DNA from: Desulfovibrio sp.
GTDB lineage: Bacteria > Desulfobacterota > Desulfovibrionia > Desulfovibrionales > Desulfovibrionaceae
Direction of reading: 5' to 3'
Assembly: GCA_031270875.1 (NCBI GenBank)
Contig: JAISXC010000165.1
Span: 1 to 21,573 of the forward strand
Length of the DNA: 21,573 bases
The notes under the pieces were generated by a model that did no database searches, had not been told where the DNA came from, and saw nothing but the letters and a program-made list of their open reading frames with translations. Of this stretch, positions 15,578 through 21,573 are shown one piece after another. Position 1 is the first letter of the stretch. Each line of letters starts with the position of its first letter. The translations under genes were made by a program, and so were the position numbers.

Positions 15578-16393
15578 CTACCGCCGGCCGTCGGGCAGCA
15601 CCGGCAAAAGTCGCTTAAGGTCATAGCCTCCGGGGCCGGCGGGCGCGACGAAGGGATAGACTTCGACGCCCCTGCCCAGGGCGTCATGGAACAGGGCCGC
15701 GTAGTCCGGATCAATATAGTCCGCGGGGGCGAAGCAGGCCGCGTCGGCGCGCTGGACGCAGTAAAAAAAGGCGGCCCGCGCGCCCGTTCCGGCCAGTTCC
15801 GCCATGAGGCGCAGGTGTTTTTGCCCCCGCGCCGTCACGGCGTCGGGGAAAGCGGCGACGCCGTCTTCCACCAGAGTGACGTTTTTGCACTCCACCCAGA
15901 AGGGCGGCATCCCCGGCCCTGTGAGCAACGCGTCCAGACGCGAGTTTCCGTGCGCCGCCTCGGCGGAGAACCGCGTATATCCCCCGGCGAAGGGGAGGCG
16001 GCCGCTCTCGAAGGCGGCCCGTAAAAGCCGGTTGGGGACCAGGGTGTTGACGCCCGCCCAGCCGGCGTCGGGGGGAGAGGCGGGGAGAGGGTGAAAGGGG
16101 TCGCCGCCCGGAGGCGGAGGATCAAGAGAGACAAGCTCCAAAGTAAAGGGAAGCTTGCGCTCCCGGCCCGCCGCCGGCGAGACGAGCACGGGCAGGCCGG
16201 GACGCAGAAGCCCGAGCATGGCCCCGGAATTGTTGGTATGCGCCCACAGGGTTTTTCCCTTATGGGCGAAGGCGATGGAAAAGCGCTTTTCCCGCCGTAT
16301 CAGGCGACCGTAAAGGCAGCCTTGGGGAAGGGCGAGCAGGGGCGCGTTCATGTCCGGCATTTTTGTCCCGCGTGCGCGGAATGCGTCTGTCAT
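15578..16393 (-). CDS. sfsA: SfsA family protein (sugar fermentation stimulation protein A)
   Basis: A 271-residue SfsA homologue. Recognised segments in order are GRLIRREKRF near the N terminus, AHTNNSGAMLGLL, WAGVNTLVPNRLL, GNSRLDALL, then the nuclease-like core FWVECKNVTLVEDGVAAFPD and TARGQKHLRLM, and late GVEVYPF. The E-x-K after an acidic residue in the SR-L-D segment matches the PD-(D/E)XK-like fold of the family. SfsA binds DNA in E. coli and was found through effects on maltose metabolism; its real role is unsettled. An internal ATG at 16360 gives a 260-residue protein whose N terminus fits the usual family length better and has GGGAC upstream, so the start is uncertain. It lies between a HEAT-repeat gene and the glycan operon on the same strand. 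Confidence 0.93.
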   Translation of the reverse strand: MTDAFRARGTKMPDMNAPLLALPQGCLYGRLIRREKRFSIAFAHKGKTLWAHTNNSGAMLGLLRPGLPVLVSPAAGRERKLPFTLELVSLDPPPPGGDPFHPLPASPPDAGWAGVNTLVPNRLLRAAFESGRLPFAGGYTRFSAEAAHGNSRLDALLTGPGMPPFWVECKNVTLVEDGVAAFPDAVTARGQKHLRLMAELAGTGARAAFFYCVQRADAACFAPADYIDPDYAALFHDALGRGVEVYPFVAPAGPGGYDLKRLLPVLPDGRR

Positions 16394-16433
16394 GAAGAAC
16401 CCGCTTGCGCCATGAACAATACCGGGACCGCGG

Positions 16434-16464
16434 GCGGACTCTTCCGTTCAGAGGGATCGTCCGC
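16434..16464. repeat. Inverted repeat between the HEAT-repeat gene and sfsA
   Basis: GCGGAC at 16434-16439 and GTCCGC at 16459-16464 form a perfect six-base inverted repeat with a 19-base centre. The plus strand continues TTTAT, but both neighbouring genes are on the minus strand, where no T run follows. It could be an mRNA hairpin or an attenuator, or chance. Confidence 0.25.
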
Positions 16465-16497
16465 TTTATGAATCGTGAGAAATGAAAAGTAAAATGC

Positions 16498-17184
16498 CTA
16501 TATCCTCTCAAGGGCCTCGCGCGCCAAGGCGCTGACGCTTTTTTCAAGAACATTTCCGCCGTCGAACAGCACGCAAAGCTCGGAGTGTCCGGCTTCGGCA
16601 AGACATCGCAACGCCGGGGCGTCCAGCATGTCGGGAGCAAGTTGGGTCAAGGCCCAGGCGGCCATACCGCGGCAGATAATGTCCTGATCCTCCAAACCGT
16701 TGGCGAGCCAAGTACGGGCTTTTGACGCAAGGCCCGGCCGCGCCTCGGCCAGACGGCCCACGGCCCAATAGCATGAGCGCCGCAGCGTGGCGTTGCCGCA
16801 ATAGTTGTCAGCCCCGGGGAGATCCATGATGTAGGAAATCAGAATATTCTTGTACTGCTTCGCAAGACTCTCGCTGGCTGCCAGAATTTCTCCGAACGCC
16901 TCCGGGATGCCCCAACCTATATTGCCTGAATCCTCGTTCATGTGCCACATGAGGCGGCGAACAATGTTGCGGGCGTCTTCCGGGCTGTGTTCGGCGAGGC
17001 CGGCCACGGATACCCCCAGGCACGCGGCGGCGCGGTGCATTGTCCGCGTGTCCTTCGGCAGAAAGGCGAAAAGCGCGTTTATGCCGGTAAGCCCCATATC
17101 TGTTATTTCATCCATTCGCTCCCGCCATAAAGGGCTTGAGAGCAGCCTTGCGACAACTTCCTTGGCAAGACGCATTCGGGACAT
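16498..17184 (-). CDS. HEAT-repeat-like helical protein
   Basis: A 228-residue protein made of alpha-helical repeats. Helix pairs such as RTMHRAAACLGVSVAGLAE, DARNIVRRLMWHMNEDSGNI, LRRSCYWAVGRLAEARPGL, DIICRGMAAWALTQLAPDM and ALRCLAEAGHSELCVLFDGG have the A/L/G spacing of HEAT or PBS-lyase HEAT repeats. It has no signal peptide or membrane segment and is probably cytoplasmic. It resembles a HEAT-repeat family (I believe the one named after DVU0298) common in sulfate reducers of the Desulfovibrio group, whose role is unknown; the name match is from memory. GGAGG lies four bases before ATG 17184, a strong start signal. It stands 27 bases after the hypothetical gene upstream, so they may be cotranscribed. 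Confidence 0.7.
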   Translation of the reverse strand: MSRMRLAKEVVARLLSSPLWRERMDEITDMGLTGINALFAFLPKDTRTMHRAAACLGVSVAGLAEHSPEDARNIVRRLMWHMNEDSGNIGWGIPEAFGEILAASESLAKQYKNILISYIMDLPGADNYCGNATLRRSCYWAVGRLAEARPGLASKARTWLANGLEDQDIICRGMAAWALTQLAPDMLDAPALRCLAEAGHSELCVLFDGGNVLEKSVSALAREALERI

Positions 17185-17211
17185 GCTTCCTCCATGCCGG
17201 GTTGGCTCAAA

Positions 17212-17916
17212 TCAGCTATGGCGCCCCACATCGCGCAGGGCGGCCCGCAAAAATTCCAGCAGGGTGGAATAAAGTCTTTCGTCTTCGGCGACGGCGTCCG
17301 CCTCGGGAAGCCGCCACACAAAAAAATCGTGCCGCCGCGCCATGCTCCAGAGGTGCATTTCCTCCTCCAGATCAAGGATTCTTACCGCCTCGGCGCCCAT
17401 CACCAGAACGCCGCGAACCCCAAGCTCCCCCAAAGCGGACCAGAAAATTGCGGCATTATGCGCCGCGGCGGGCGGGTCATCCCGCGCGCAAGCCCGCGGC
17501 AGGCAGACGGGAAAAAAGGTGTGCGTCCCCGGCGGATGCGCAAGATCCGCAATCAGACGTTGAAACAAATCGCGGCGTCGGGCGTCGGGTTTCCGGCACA
17601 TATCCAGCCCCAGCTCCCGGTATGTCCAGACAAGCCGTCCGCGCCTCGTCGCCGCGAAACGCTCCTGCCAGGGAACAGGCCAGAGATTCCGCGGGACAGG
17701 CCGCCAGACGACCGGACCGGCGCTGCCCTGCGGGTGGTCTTGTTTTTCCCGCGCGGGGCTGCCGGCGGGCTTCGGCTCTGTGAAAGAGGACACCGCCCGT
17801 GGCCGCCGCGCGGGCGAAGCAAACCAGGGCCGGTCCGGCTCGTCCGGCAGCAAGAGCCAGTAAATCCCCTGCCCTTGCCAGAGGGCGCCGTAAAAATCTA
17901 AAGTTTCAAAAGCCAT
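17212..17916 (-). CDS. Hypothetical protein, overlaps coaBC
   Basis: A 234-residue protein I do not recognise. It begins MAFETLDFYGALW and has an arginine- and proline-rich low-complexity stretch around residues 35-75. Its C-terminal half is more ordered, with AAAHNAAIFWSALGELGVRGVLVMGAEAVRIL followed by a W-S-M-A-R-R-H-D segment. The VRGVLVMGAEAV piece looks like a beta strand and glycine turn of a Rossmann-like or glycosylase-like fold, but no motif is decisive. The ATG at 17916 overlaps the last 19 bases of coaBC in another frame, so translation is probably coupled; GTG 17922 is an alternative start. Preserved length, overlap and backbone composition support a real gene. Confidence 0.6.
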   Translation of the reverse strand: MAFETLDFYGALWQGQGIYWLLLPDEPDRPWFASPARRPRAVSSFTEPKPAGSPAREKQDHPQGSAGPVVWRPVPRNLWPVPWQERFAATRRGRLVWTYRELGLDMCRKPDARRRDLFQRLIADLAHPPGTHTFFPVCLPRACARDDPPAAAHNAAIFWSALGELGVRGVLVMGAEAVRILDLEEEMHLWSMARRHDFFVWRLPEADAVAEDERLYSTLLEFLRAALRDVGRHS

Positions 17917-19133
17917 GAGCACAAATCCCAGGCCACATCCGCTTTGCTTTGCTCTGGCCAGATTTCCCCGCGTCCCCGGGCGTCCGTCACAGCCACGGCA
18001 TTGGTGGGCGACCCGAATCCGCTGCCTTGCCTGTCGATGCAGTTGGCGGCCAGGACATCCGCTTTCTTGGCCGCGCGCTTTTCCCTGGCGAGAACAAGCA
18101 GGCTCTGCATGTCCGGCGCGTTTTCCGCGGCGAAGCCCAGCACTTTCTGCTCCGGCCGGCGGGCGGCGGCCAGTGTGGCGAGAATGTCCGGATTGGGGTT
18201 GAAGGCGATGCTCAGGCCCTCCGGAGCCAGAGACTTTTTGAATTTTTGCGGGCCAATCTCCGTTGGGGAAAAATCGGCCACCGCCGCCGCGAACATTCCC
18301 ATGTCCGTCCGCGGCCAGATGTCATGCGCCGCCTCGAACATTTCCCGCGCGCGGGAAACTCCGCAGGTTGTTATGCCCCTCGGCAGAAGCGAAGCGCAAC
18401 CGGGGCCGCAGACAGCCGTCACCCGCGCGCCGCGCAGCCAGGCGCTGACGGCAAGCCCCGCCCCCATCAGCCCGCTGGAGGGATTGGACCAATAACGCAT
18501 GCCGTCCCACGGCTCACGGGTAGCCCCCAGCGTCACCAGCACATGGAGGCCCGCCATATCCTGCGGAGCCAGGGCATGCAGAGCCGTCAGAAAAATTTCC
18601 GACAGAGGCGCAAGCCTGCCCTGCCCCGCCTCCCCGCAGGCCACATCCCCTGAATCCGGCCCCACCAGCGCGGCCCCCCGCTCCCGCAATATGGCCGCAT
18701 TGGCTGCGGTGGCCTTGTTGGCCCACATTCTGGGGTTCATGGCCGGCGCCAGGACAAGGGGGCCGTCAAAAGCCAAAGCCTGGGCGGACAGCATGTCCGA
18801 CGCGGCGCCAAGGGCAAGACGCGAAAGAGCGTCGGCCGAAGCCGGCGCAATCACAAAAGCCTCCGCGTGGCTCCCCGGCTCCAGATGAGCAAAAACGTCC
18901 GTTCCGGGAGCAAACATGTCCCCATAGACCGGAATGGCCCCCAGAGATTCGAAAAGCAGCGGCCTTACAAAATGCTGTGCCGCGCCGGTGAGGGTTGCGG
19001 AAACATGTATGCCGAGTTTGCGCCAGGCCCTGAGGAGTTCCACCGACTTGTAGCAGGCCACGGAGCCGCAAACGCCCAAATGCAGGCGCCGCCCGCCGAA
19101 GCGCGCGCTTCGGCCGAAAACGCCGCACGTCAT
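17898..19133 (-). CDS. coaBC: Bifunctional phosphopantothenoylcysteine decarboxylase/phosphopantothenate-cysteine ligase
   Basis: A 411-residue CoaBC, normal length. The N-terminal CoaC half is a flavoprotein decarboxylase: GVCGSVACYKSVELLR at the start, the catalytic histidine H83 in FAHLEPGSHAEAFVIAPASA, the PAMN motif at 130-133, and the substrate-clamp cysteine C166 in VACGEAGQGRL. The CoaB half starts near residue 195 with VLVTLGATREPWDGMRYWSNPSSG, and continues with AAVADFSP, the lysine-rich GPQKFKKS of the cysteine-ligase site, and LGFAAE. It makes 4'-phosphopantetheine from 4'-phosphopantothenate and cysteine using CTP. A longer frame reaches 19184, but ATG 19133 overlaps the lipoprotein stop by four bases and has GGGAG eight bases upstream, so that start is preferred. 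Confidence 0.94.
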   Translation of the reverse strand: MTCGVFGRSARFGGRRLHLGVCGSVACYKSVELLRAWRKLGIHVSATLTGAAQHFVRPLLFESLGAIPVYGDMFAPGTDVFAHLEPGSHAEAFVIAPASADALSRLALGAASDMLSAQALAFDGPLVLAPAMNPRMWANKATAANAAILRERGAALVGPDSGDVACGEAGQGRLAPLSEIFLTALHALAPQDMAGLHVLVTLGATREPWDGMRYWSNPSSGLMGAGLAVSAWLRGARVTAVCGPGCASLLPRGITTCGVSRAREMFEAAHDIWPRTDMGMFAAAVADFSPTEIGPQKFKKSLAPEGLSIAFNPNPDILATLAAARRPEQKVLGFAAENAPDMQSLLVLAREKRAAKKADVLAANCIDRQGSGFGSPTNAVAVTDARGRGEIWPEQSKADVAWDLCSWLLKL

Positions 19134-19711
19134 AAGGCGCGCTCCCGCAAGCCGCCCGACGGCCTGCCGGATGTTTCTCCCCACTGCTCCACGGTGCCGG
19201 GAACCAGCGCCGGAAAACCGCCGCCGCCCTCCGGCGCGGGCTGCCCGTCGCGTCCTTCGGCAGGACTGGGCATGGAACCGTCGGGCAATCGGCCGCCGGT
19301 CCAGATTTCCAGAATCGTCATGACCGTCTGACGCCGGAAATTCAGCAGAGCCAGCGCGTCGCCCCGCTCGTAGATTTGTACGGCCCTGTCTCCCTTGCGC
19401 AGGGAGACGCGCAACTGCCAGCCCTGGGCGGCGAGGGATGCGTGAAGGCTCTGGATTGTCCCGGACAGGTCAACATTGCCGCGCAGGCTTTCAAGACCCT
19501 CGCGGCCGCCGTGCGCGCCGTAGGTTTGATAGCCGTGGGAGAGATAGCGTTCCATCCCGGGGGGAATGGGAATATCCAAAAGTCTGCTTGTGGCGGCCTC
19601 GGAACCTCCGGTAAGGGGATCGCCGGGAAAAGGATTGCGAATGCCGAGGCCGCTGCACCCCTGTGCCGCGGCACAGAGCAGTGCGAAAACAAAGGCGGCG
19701 AATCCGGGCAT
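19130..19711 (-). CDS. Probable lipoprotein
   Basis: A 193-residue protein with a signal peptide of about 18 residues (MPGFAAFVFALLCAAAQG) ending at cysteine C19. The AQGC sequence is close to a lipobox, so it is probably anchored to a membrane on the periplasmic side. The mature part has LLDIPIPPGMERY near residue 44, then a segment GWQLRVSLRKGDRAVQIYERGDALALLNF and an RQTVMTILEIWTGG strand, a pattern seen in small lipoproteins of Desulfovibrio-type genomes, function unknown. The last 45 residues are rich in glycine, proline and serine. AAGGAG eight bases before ATG 19711 gives a strong start. The stop overlaps the coaBC start, so the two are translationally coupled. Confidence 0.75.
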   Translation of the reverse strand: MPGFAAFVFALLCAAAQGCSGLGIRNPFPGDPLTGGSEAATSRLLDIPIPPGMERYLSHGYQTYGAHGGREGLESLRGNVDLSGTIQSLHASLAAQGWQLRVSLRKGDRAVQIYERGDALALLNFRRQTVMTILEIWTGGRLPDGSMPSPAEGRDGQPAPEGGGGFPALVPGTVEQWGETSGRPSGGLRERAL

Positions 19712-19749
19712 GACAAGTACTCCTTGGGTAATTCAAGCGGCAACGGCGG

Positions 19750-20910
19750 TCAGTTGCGGCTTTCGACGCCGAAGCGCAAAGCGGGCGCTCCCAGGCCGCG
19801 CTCCGCGGCGTTCGCGCTCACGGCGTCAGCCTCGGCCCGAATGTATTCCCTGTCTTCAAGCTCATAGGCTTTGGCGGCCAGCCTGTTCCCCGCGCGGTCA
19901 AGCGTCGCCGCGCTTCTGGGCAGCACGAGACGCTCCAGGCACTGCCGCCTCAGGCCAAGGCTGTGGGTATGTCGCAACACGGCCCGGCAGGCGGCATCCT
20001 CGTCTTCGGGACGGCACAGCACGCGAAGCAGACCCGCGGGGCGGTTCTTCTTGCCGGTTCCGGGCAGCCAGAGCACATCCAGTATCCCGTTCAGATTCGC
20101 CAGGGCCGTCAGGGCGCCGCCGATTTCCTCCCCCGTCAGATGGTCGAGATGCGTTTCCAGTTGCGTCACAAGCTCAAGCCCTCCACGGGCATGGGGCACC
20201 TGCGCCGCCGCGGGTCGCAACTGCCAGACGCGCAGCCCCGTGGGCGAGGGCCGGGAGCCGTAGCCGGTGCCCAGGGCGTGGACGCAACCAAGCGGACCTT
20301 CGGCAAAGGATTCCGCCAGCGCATGGACGAGGGCGGCTCCCGTGGGCGTGACCAGTTCCTCGCGATCCGGCACGGGATGGACGGGCTTGCCGCGCATCAG
20401 AAAGGCCGTGGCCGGGGCCGGAAGCGGGATAAGGCCGTGCGCGCACTCCACCACGCCGGAAAACCAGGGCAGGGGCGAGGCCGTGATGCGCCCGGCCCGC
20501 AATTCCTCCAGAGCCCAGCATGTTCCGGCAATGTCCACAAGGGTGTCTATGGCTCCCACTTCATGAAAATGCACTTTTTCCGGCGGAATCTGATGGGCAT
20601 GGGCTTCCGCCCTCGTCAGGGCGTCCAGCACGGAGAGGGCGCGTTCCCGTACCGCGGAGCTCACGGCGAGACGATGAAAAATGGCTGCGATGTCGGCGGG
20701 ATGTCGCAGTGGCTGGGCGTCGTCCCAAGTTACCTCCACCCGGCGCCCCGGGCCGCCGGCCCGGTTTTCCGCCCAGGTTTCAATCCGGCATTCAACGCCG
20801 GCTTCCGCCAGTATCTTCCCGAAACGCGCCAAGTCAGCCCCCAGGTGGGCGAGCGCCGCCAGAGTCATGTCGCCGCTGATGCCGCGTGTACAGTCCAGAT
20901 ACAGATCCAT
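19750..20910 (-). CDS. larC: Nickel-pincer cofactor nickel insertion protein LarC
   Basis: A 386-residue LarC homologue in one uninterrupted frame. Visible motifs are the opening LDCTRGISGDM, the metal-rich EKVHFHEVGAIDTLVDI, GVVECAHGLIPLPAPAT, REELVTPTGAALVHAL, ALGTGYGSR, then in the C-terminal domain THLDHLTGEEIGGAL, NGILDVLWLPGTGKKNRP and HTHSLGLRRQ. LarC is a CTP-dependent nickel inserter that completes the nickel-pincer nucleotide of lactate racemase and related enzymes. LarB and LarE, which make the pyridinium dithio precursor, are not in the window. In Lactiplantibacillus plantarum larC is split and joined by frameshifting; here no frameshift is needed. It follows metF by six bases and is probably cotranscribed. 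Confidence 0.93.
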   Translation of the reverse strand: MDLYLDCTRGISGDMTLAALAHLGADLARFGKILAEAGVECRIETWAENRAGGPGRRVEVTWDDAQPLRHPADIAAIFHRLAVSSAVRERALSVLDALTRAEAHAHQIPPEKVHFHEVGAIDTLVDIAGTCWALEELRAGRITASPLPWFSGVVECAHGLIPLPAPATAFLMRGKPVHPVPDREELVTPTGAALVHALAESFAEGPLGCVHALGTGYGSRPSPTGLRVWQLRPAAAQVPHARGGLELVTQLETHLDHLTGEEIGGALTALANLNGILDVLWLPGTGKKNRPAGLLRVLCRPEDEDAACRAVLRHTHSLGLRRQCLERLVLPRSAATLDRAGNRLAAKAYELEDREYIRAEADAVSANAAERGLGAPALRFGVESRN

Positions 20911-20916
20911 GACGTC

Positions 20917-21573
20917 CTATCTCCCCAACTTCGCCTCGGCCGCAATGCGCAGGCACAGGTCGCTTCTGTTGAGCGTGTACAGGTGGATGCCGGGCGCGCC
21001 CATGTCCAGCAGGCAACGAATCTGCCGCACGGCGAAATTGAGGCCAACCTCGCGCAAGGCCTCCTCGCCGCCTTTCTGCCGGGCTTCCTCCAGTTCCAAA
21101 TAGAATTTGCCGGGAATATTCGCTCCGCACATGGAAAGCGTCCGACGCAGGGAATCAAAGCTCTGGATGGGCAAAATTCCGGGCACGACCGGCGTGTTCA
21201 CGCCCCTGGCGCGCAGGCCGGCCACCAGATCCTCATATTCGCGCACGTCGAAAAAAAGCTGGGTTATGGCGAAATCCGCTCCGGAGCGAAGTTTTTTGGC
21301 CGTGTGCCCGCGGTCTTCCGCAAAGGTGCGGGATTCCGGATGCGGGGCCGGGTAGGCGGCAACGCCGATGCACATCTCCGGCGCACGGGTTCTGAGGAAA
21401 GCCACAAGATCGCAGGCGTATCTGAAATGACCCGCGGGCGCCCCCTCCTGCCCGACAGGGGGATCCCCGCGCAAGGCCAGCACATTGTCCACGCCGGCGG
21501 CGCGCAGATCTTGCAGAAACCGCCCGATATGCCCAGGTTCCGCTCCCACGCAGGTCAAATGGGGCATACAGAC
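20917..21573 (-). CDS. metF: 5,10-methylenetetrahydrofolate reductase, C-terminal part (partial)
   Basis: The frame is open to the right edge of the window, so the N terminus is missing; 218 of roughly 290 residues are present. The TIM-barrel signatures are clear: MPHLTCVG, NVLALRGDPP, FRYACDLVAFLR, VAAYPAPHPESR, DFAITQLFFDV, RGVNTPVVPGILPI and a late APGIHLYTLNRSD. MetF reduces 5,10-methylene-THF to 5-methyl-THF with a flavin cofactor and feeds methionine synthesis; in some anaerobes it also serves the Wood-Ljungdahl path. The FAIT-Q-LFFD segment belongs to the folate and flavin site. larC follows six bases later. Confidence 0.94.
   Translation of the reverse strand, partial: VCMPHLTCVGAEPGHIGRFLQDLRAAGVDNVLALRGDPPVGQEGAPAGHFRYACDLVAFLRTRAPEMCIGVAAYPAPHPESRTFAEDRGHTAKKLRSGADFAITQLFFDVREYEDLVAGLRARGVNTPVVPGILPIQSFDSLRRTLSMCGANIPGKFYLELEEARQKGGEEALREVGLNFAVRQIRCLLDMGAPGIHLYTLNRSDLCLRIAAEAKLGR

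Noticed and set aside
14161..15618. A 485-codon open frame on the plus strand opposite the WlbA-like gene
   Set aside because: It lies wholly antisense to a gene with clear catalytic motifs, has a low-complexity H/G/P-rich translation and no recognisable domain; long antisense frames are common in GC-rich DNA.

Overview
The window looks like a chromosomal segment of a GC-rich deltaproteobacterium of the Desulfovibrionaceae type (Desulfovibrio, Bilophila or a relative). The basis is inference: a high-GC backbone, a metF-larC-lipoprotein-coaBC-sfsA run on the minus strand, and a HEAT-repeat protein and a small hypothetical protein of a kind common in that family. No rRNA, tRNA, CRISPR array or transposase gene was seen.

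Left part (1-6058, plus strand): a run of glycan-assembly genes. These are the end of a family 2 glycosyltransferase, a strikingly AT-rich GT-B glycosyltransferase, another family 2 glycosyltransferase, two more GT-B glycosyltransferases, and a UDP-N-acetylglucosamine 2-epimerase-like enzyme (WecB/WbpI type). This run meets the next one head-on, with only 19 bases between the two stop codons.

Middle part (6078-15375, minus strand): a second glycan operon read right to left. Its order is a WlbA/WbpB-like sugar 3-dehydrogenase, a broken WbpD/WlbB-like acetyltransferase, a metallophosphoesterase, an ATP-grasp ligase, a C-methyltransferase-like protein, a radical SAM/SPASM protein, a polysaccharide-deacetylase remnant, a GT-B glycosyltransferase, a sugar-nucleotide epimerase/dehydratase and a DegT/WbpE-like aminotransferase. 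Several genes overlap by 4-11 bases, which points to one transcript. Together the dehydrogenase, aminotransferase, dead acetyltransferase and 2-epimerase are the usual set for UDP-2,3-diacetamido-2,3-dideoxy-mannuronic acid or a related 3-amino sugar. The 6-dehydrogenase is not in the window, and the acetyltransferase survives only as a frameshifted tail. The likely product is a surface polysaccharide (O-antigen or capsule).

Right part (15578-21573, minus strand): housekeeping genes sfsA, a HEAT-repeat gene, an unrecognised gene, coaBC (pantothenate to 4'-phosphopantetheine steps of CoA synthesis), a lipoprotein gene, larC (nickel-pincer cofactor) and the end of metF (folate one-carbon metabolism). 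Spacing is tight and some genes overlap. The glycan operon lies downstream of sfsA, separated by about 200 bases that hold a weak terminator-like hairpin and a possible promoter.

The most interesting points are two gene relics that standard gene callers would miss (9662-9851 and 14120-14319), the unusual ATP-grasp / phosphoesterase / C-methyltransferase / radical SAM block inserted in a 3-amino-sugar operon, and the patchwork of AT-rich and GC-rich segments, which suggests repeated exchange at this glycan locus.
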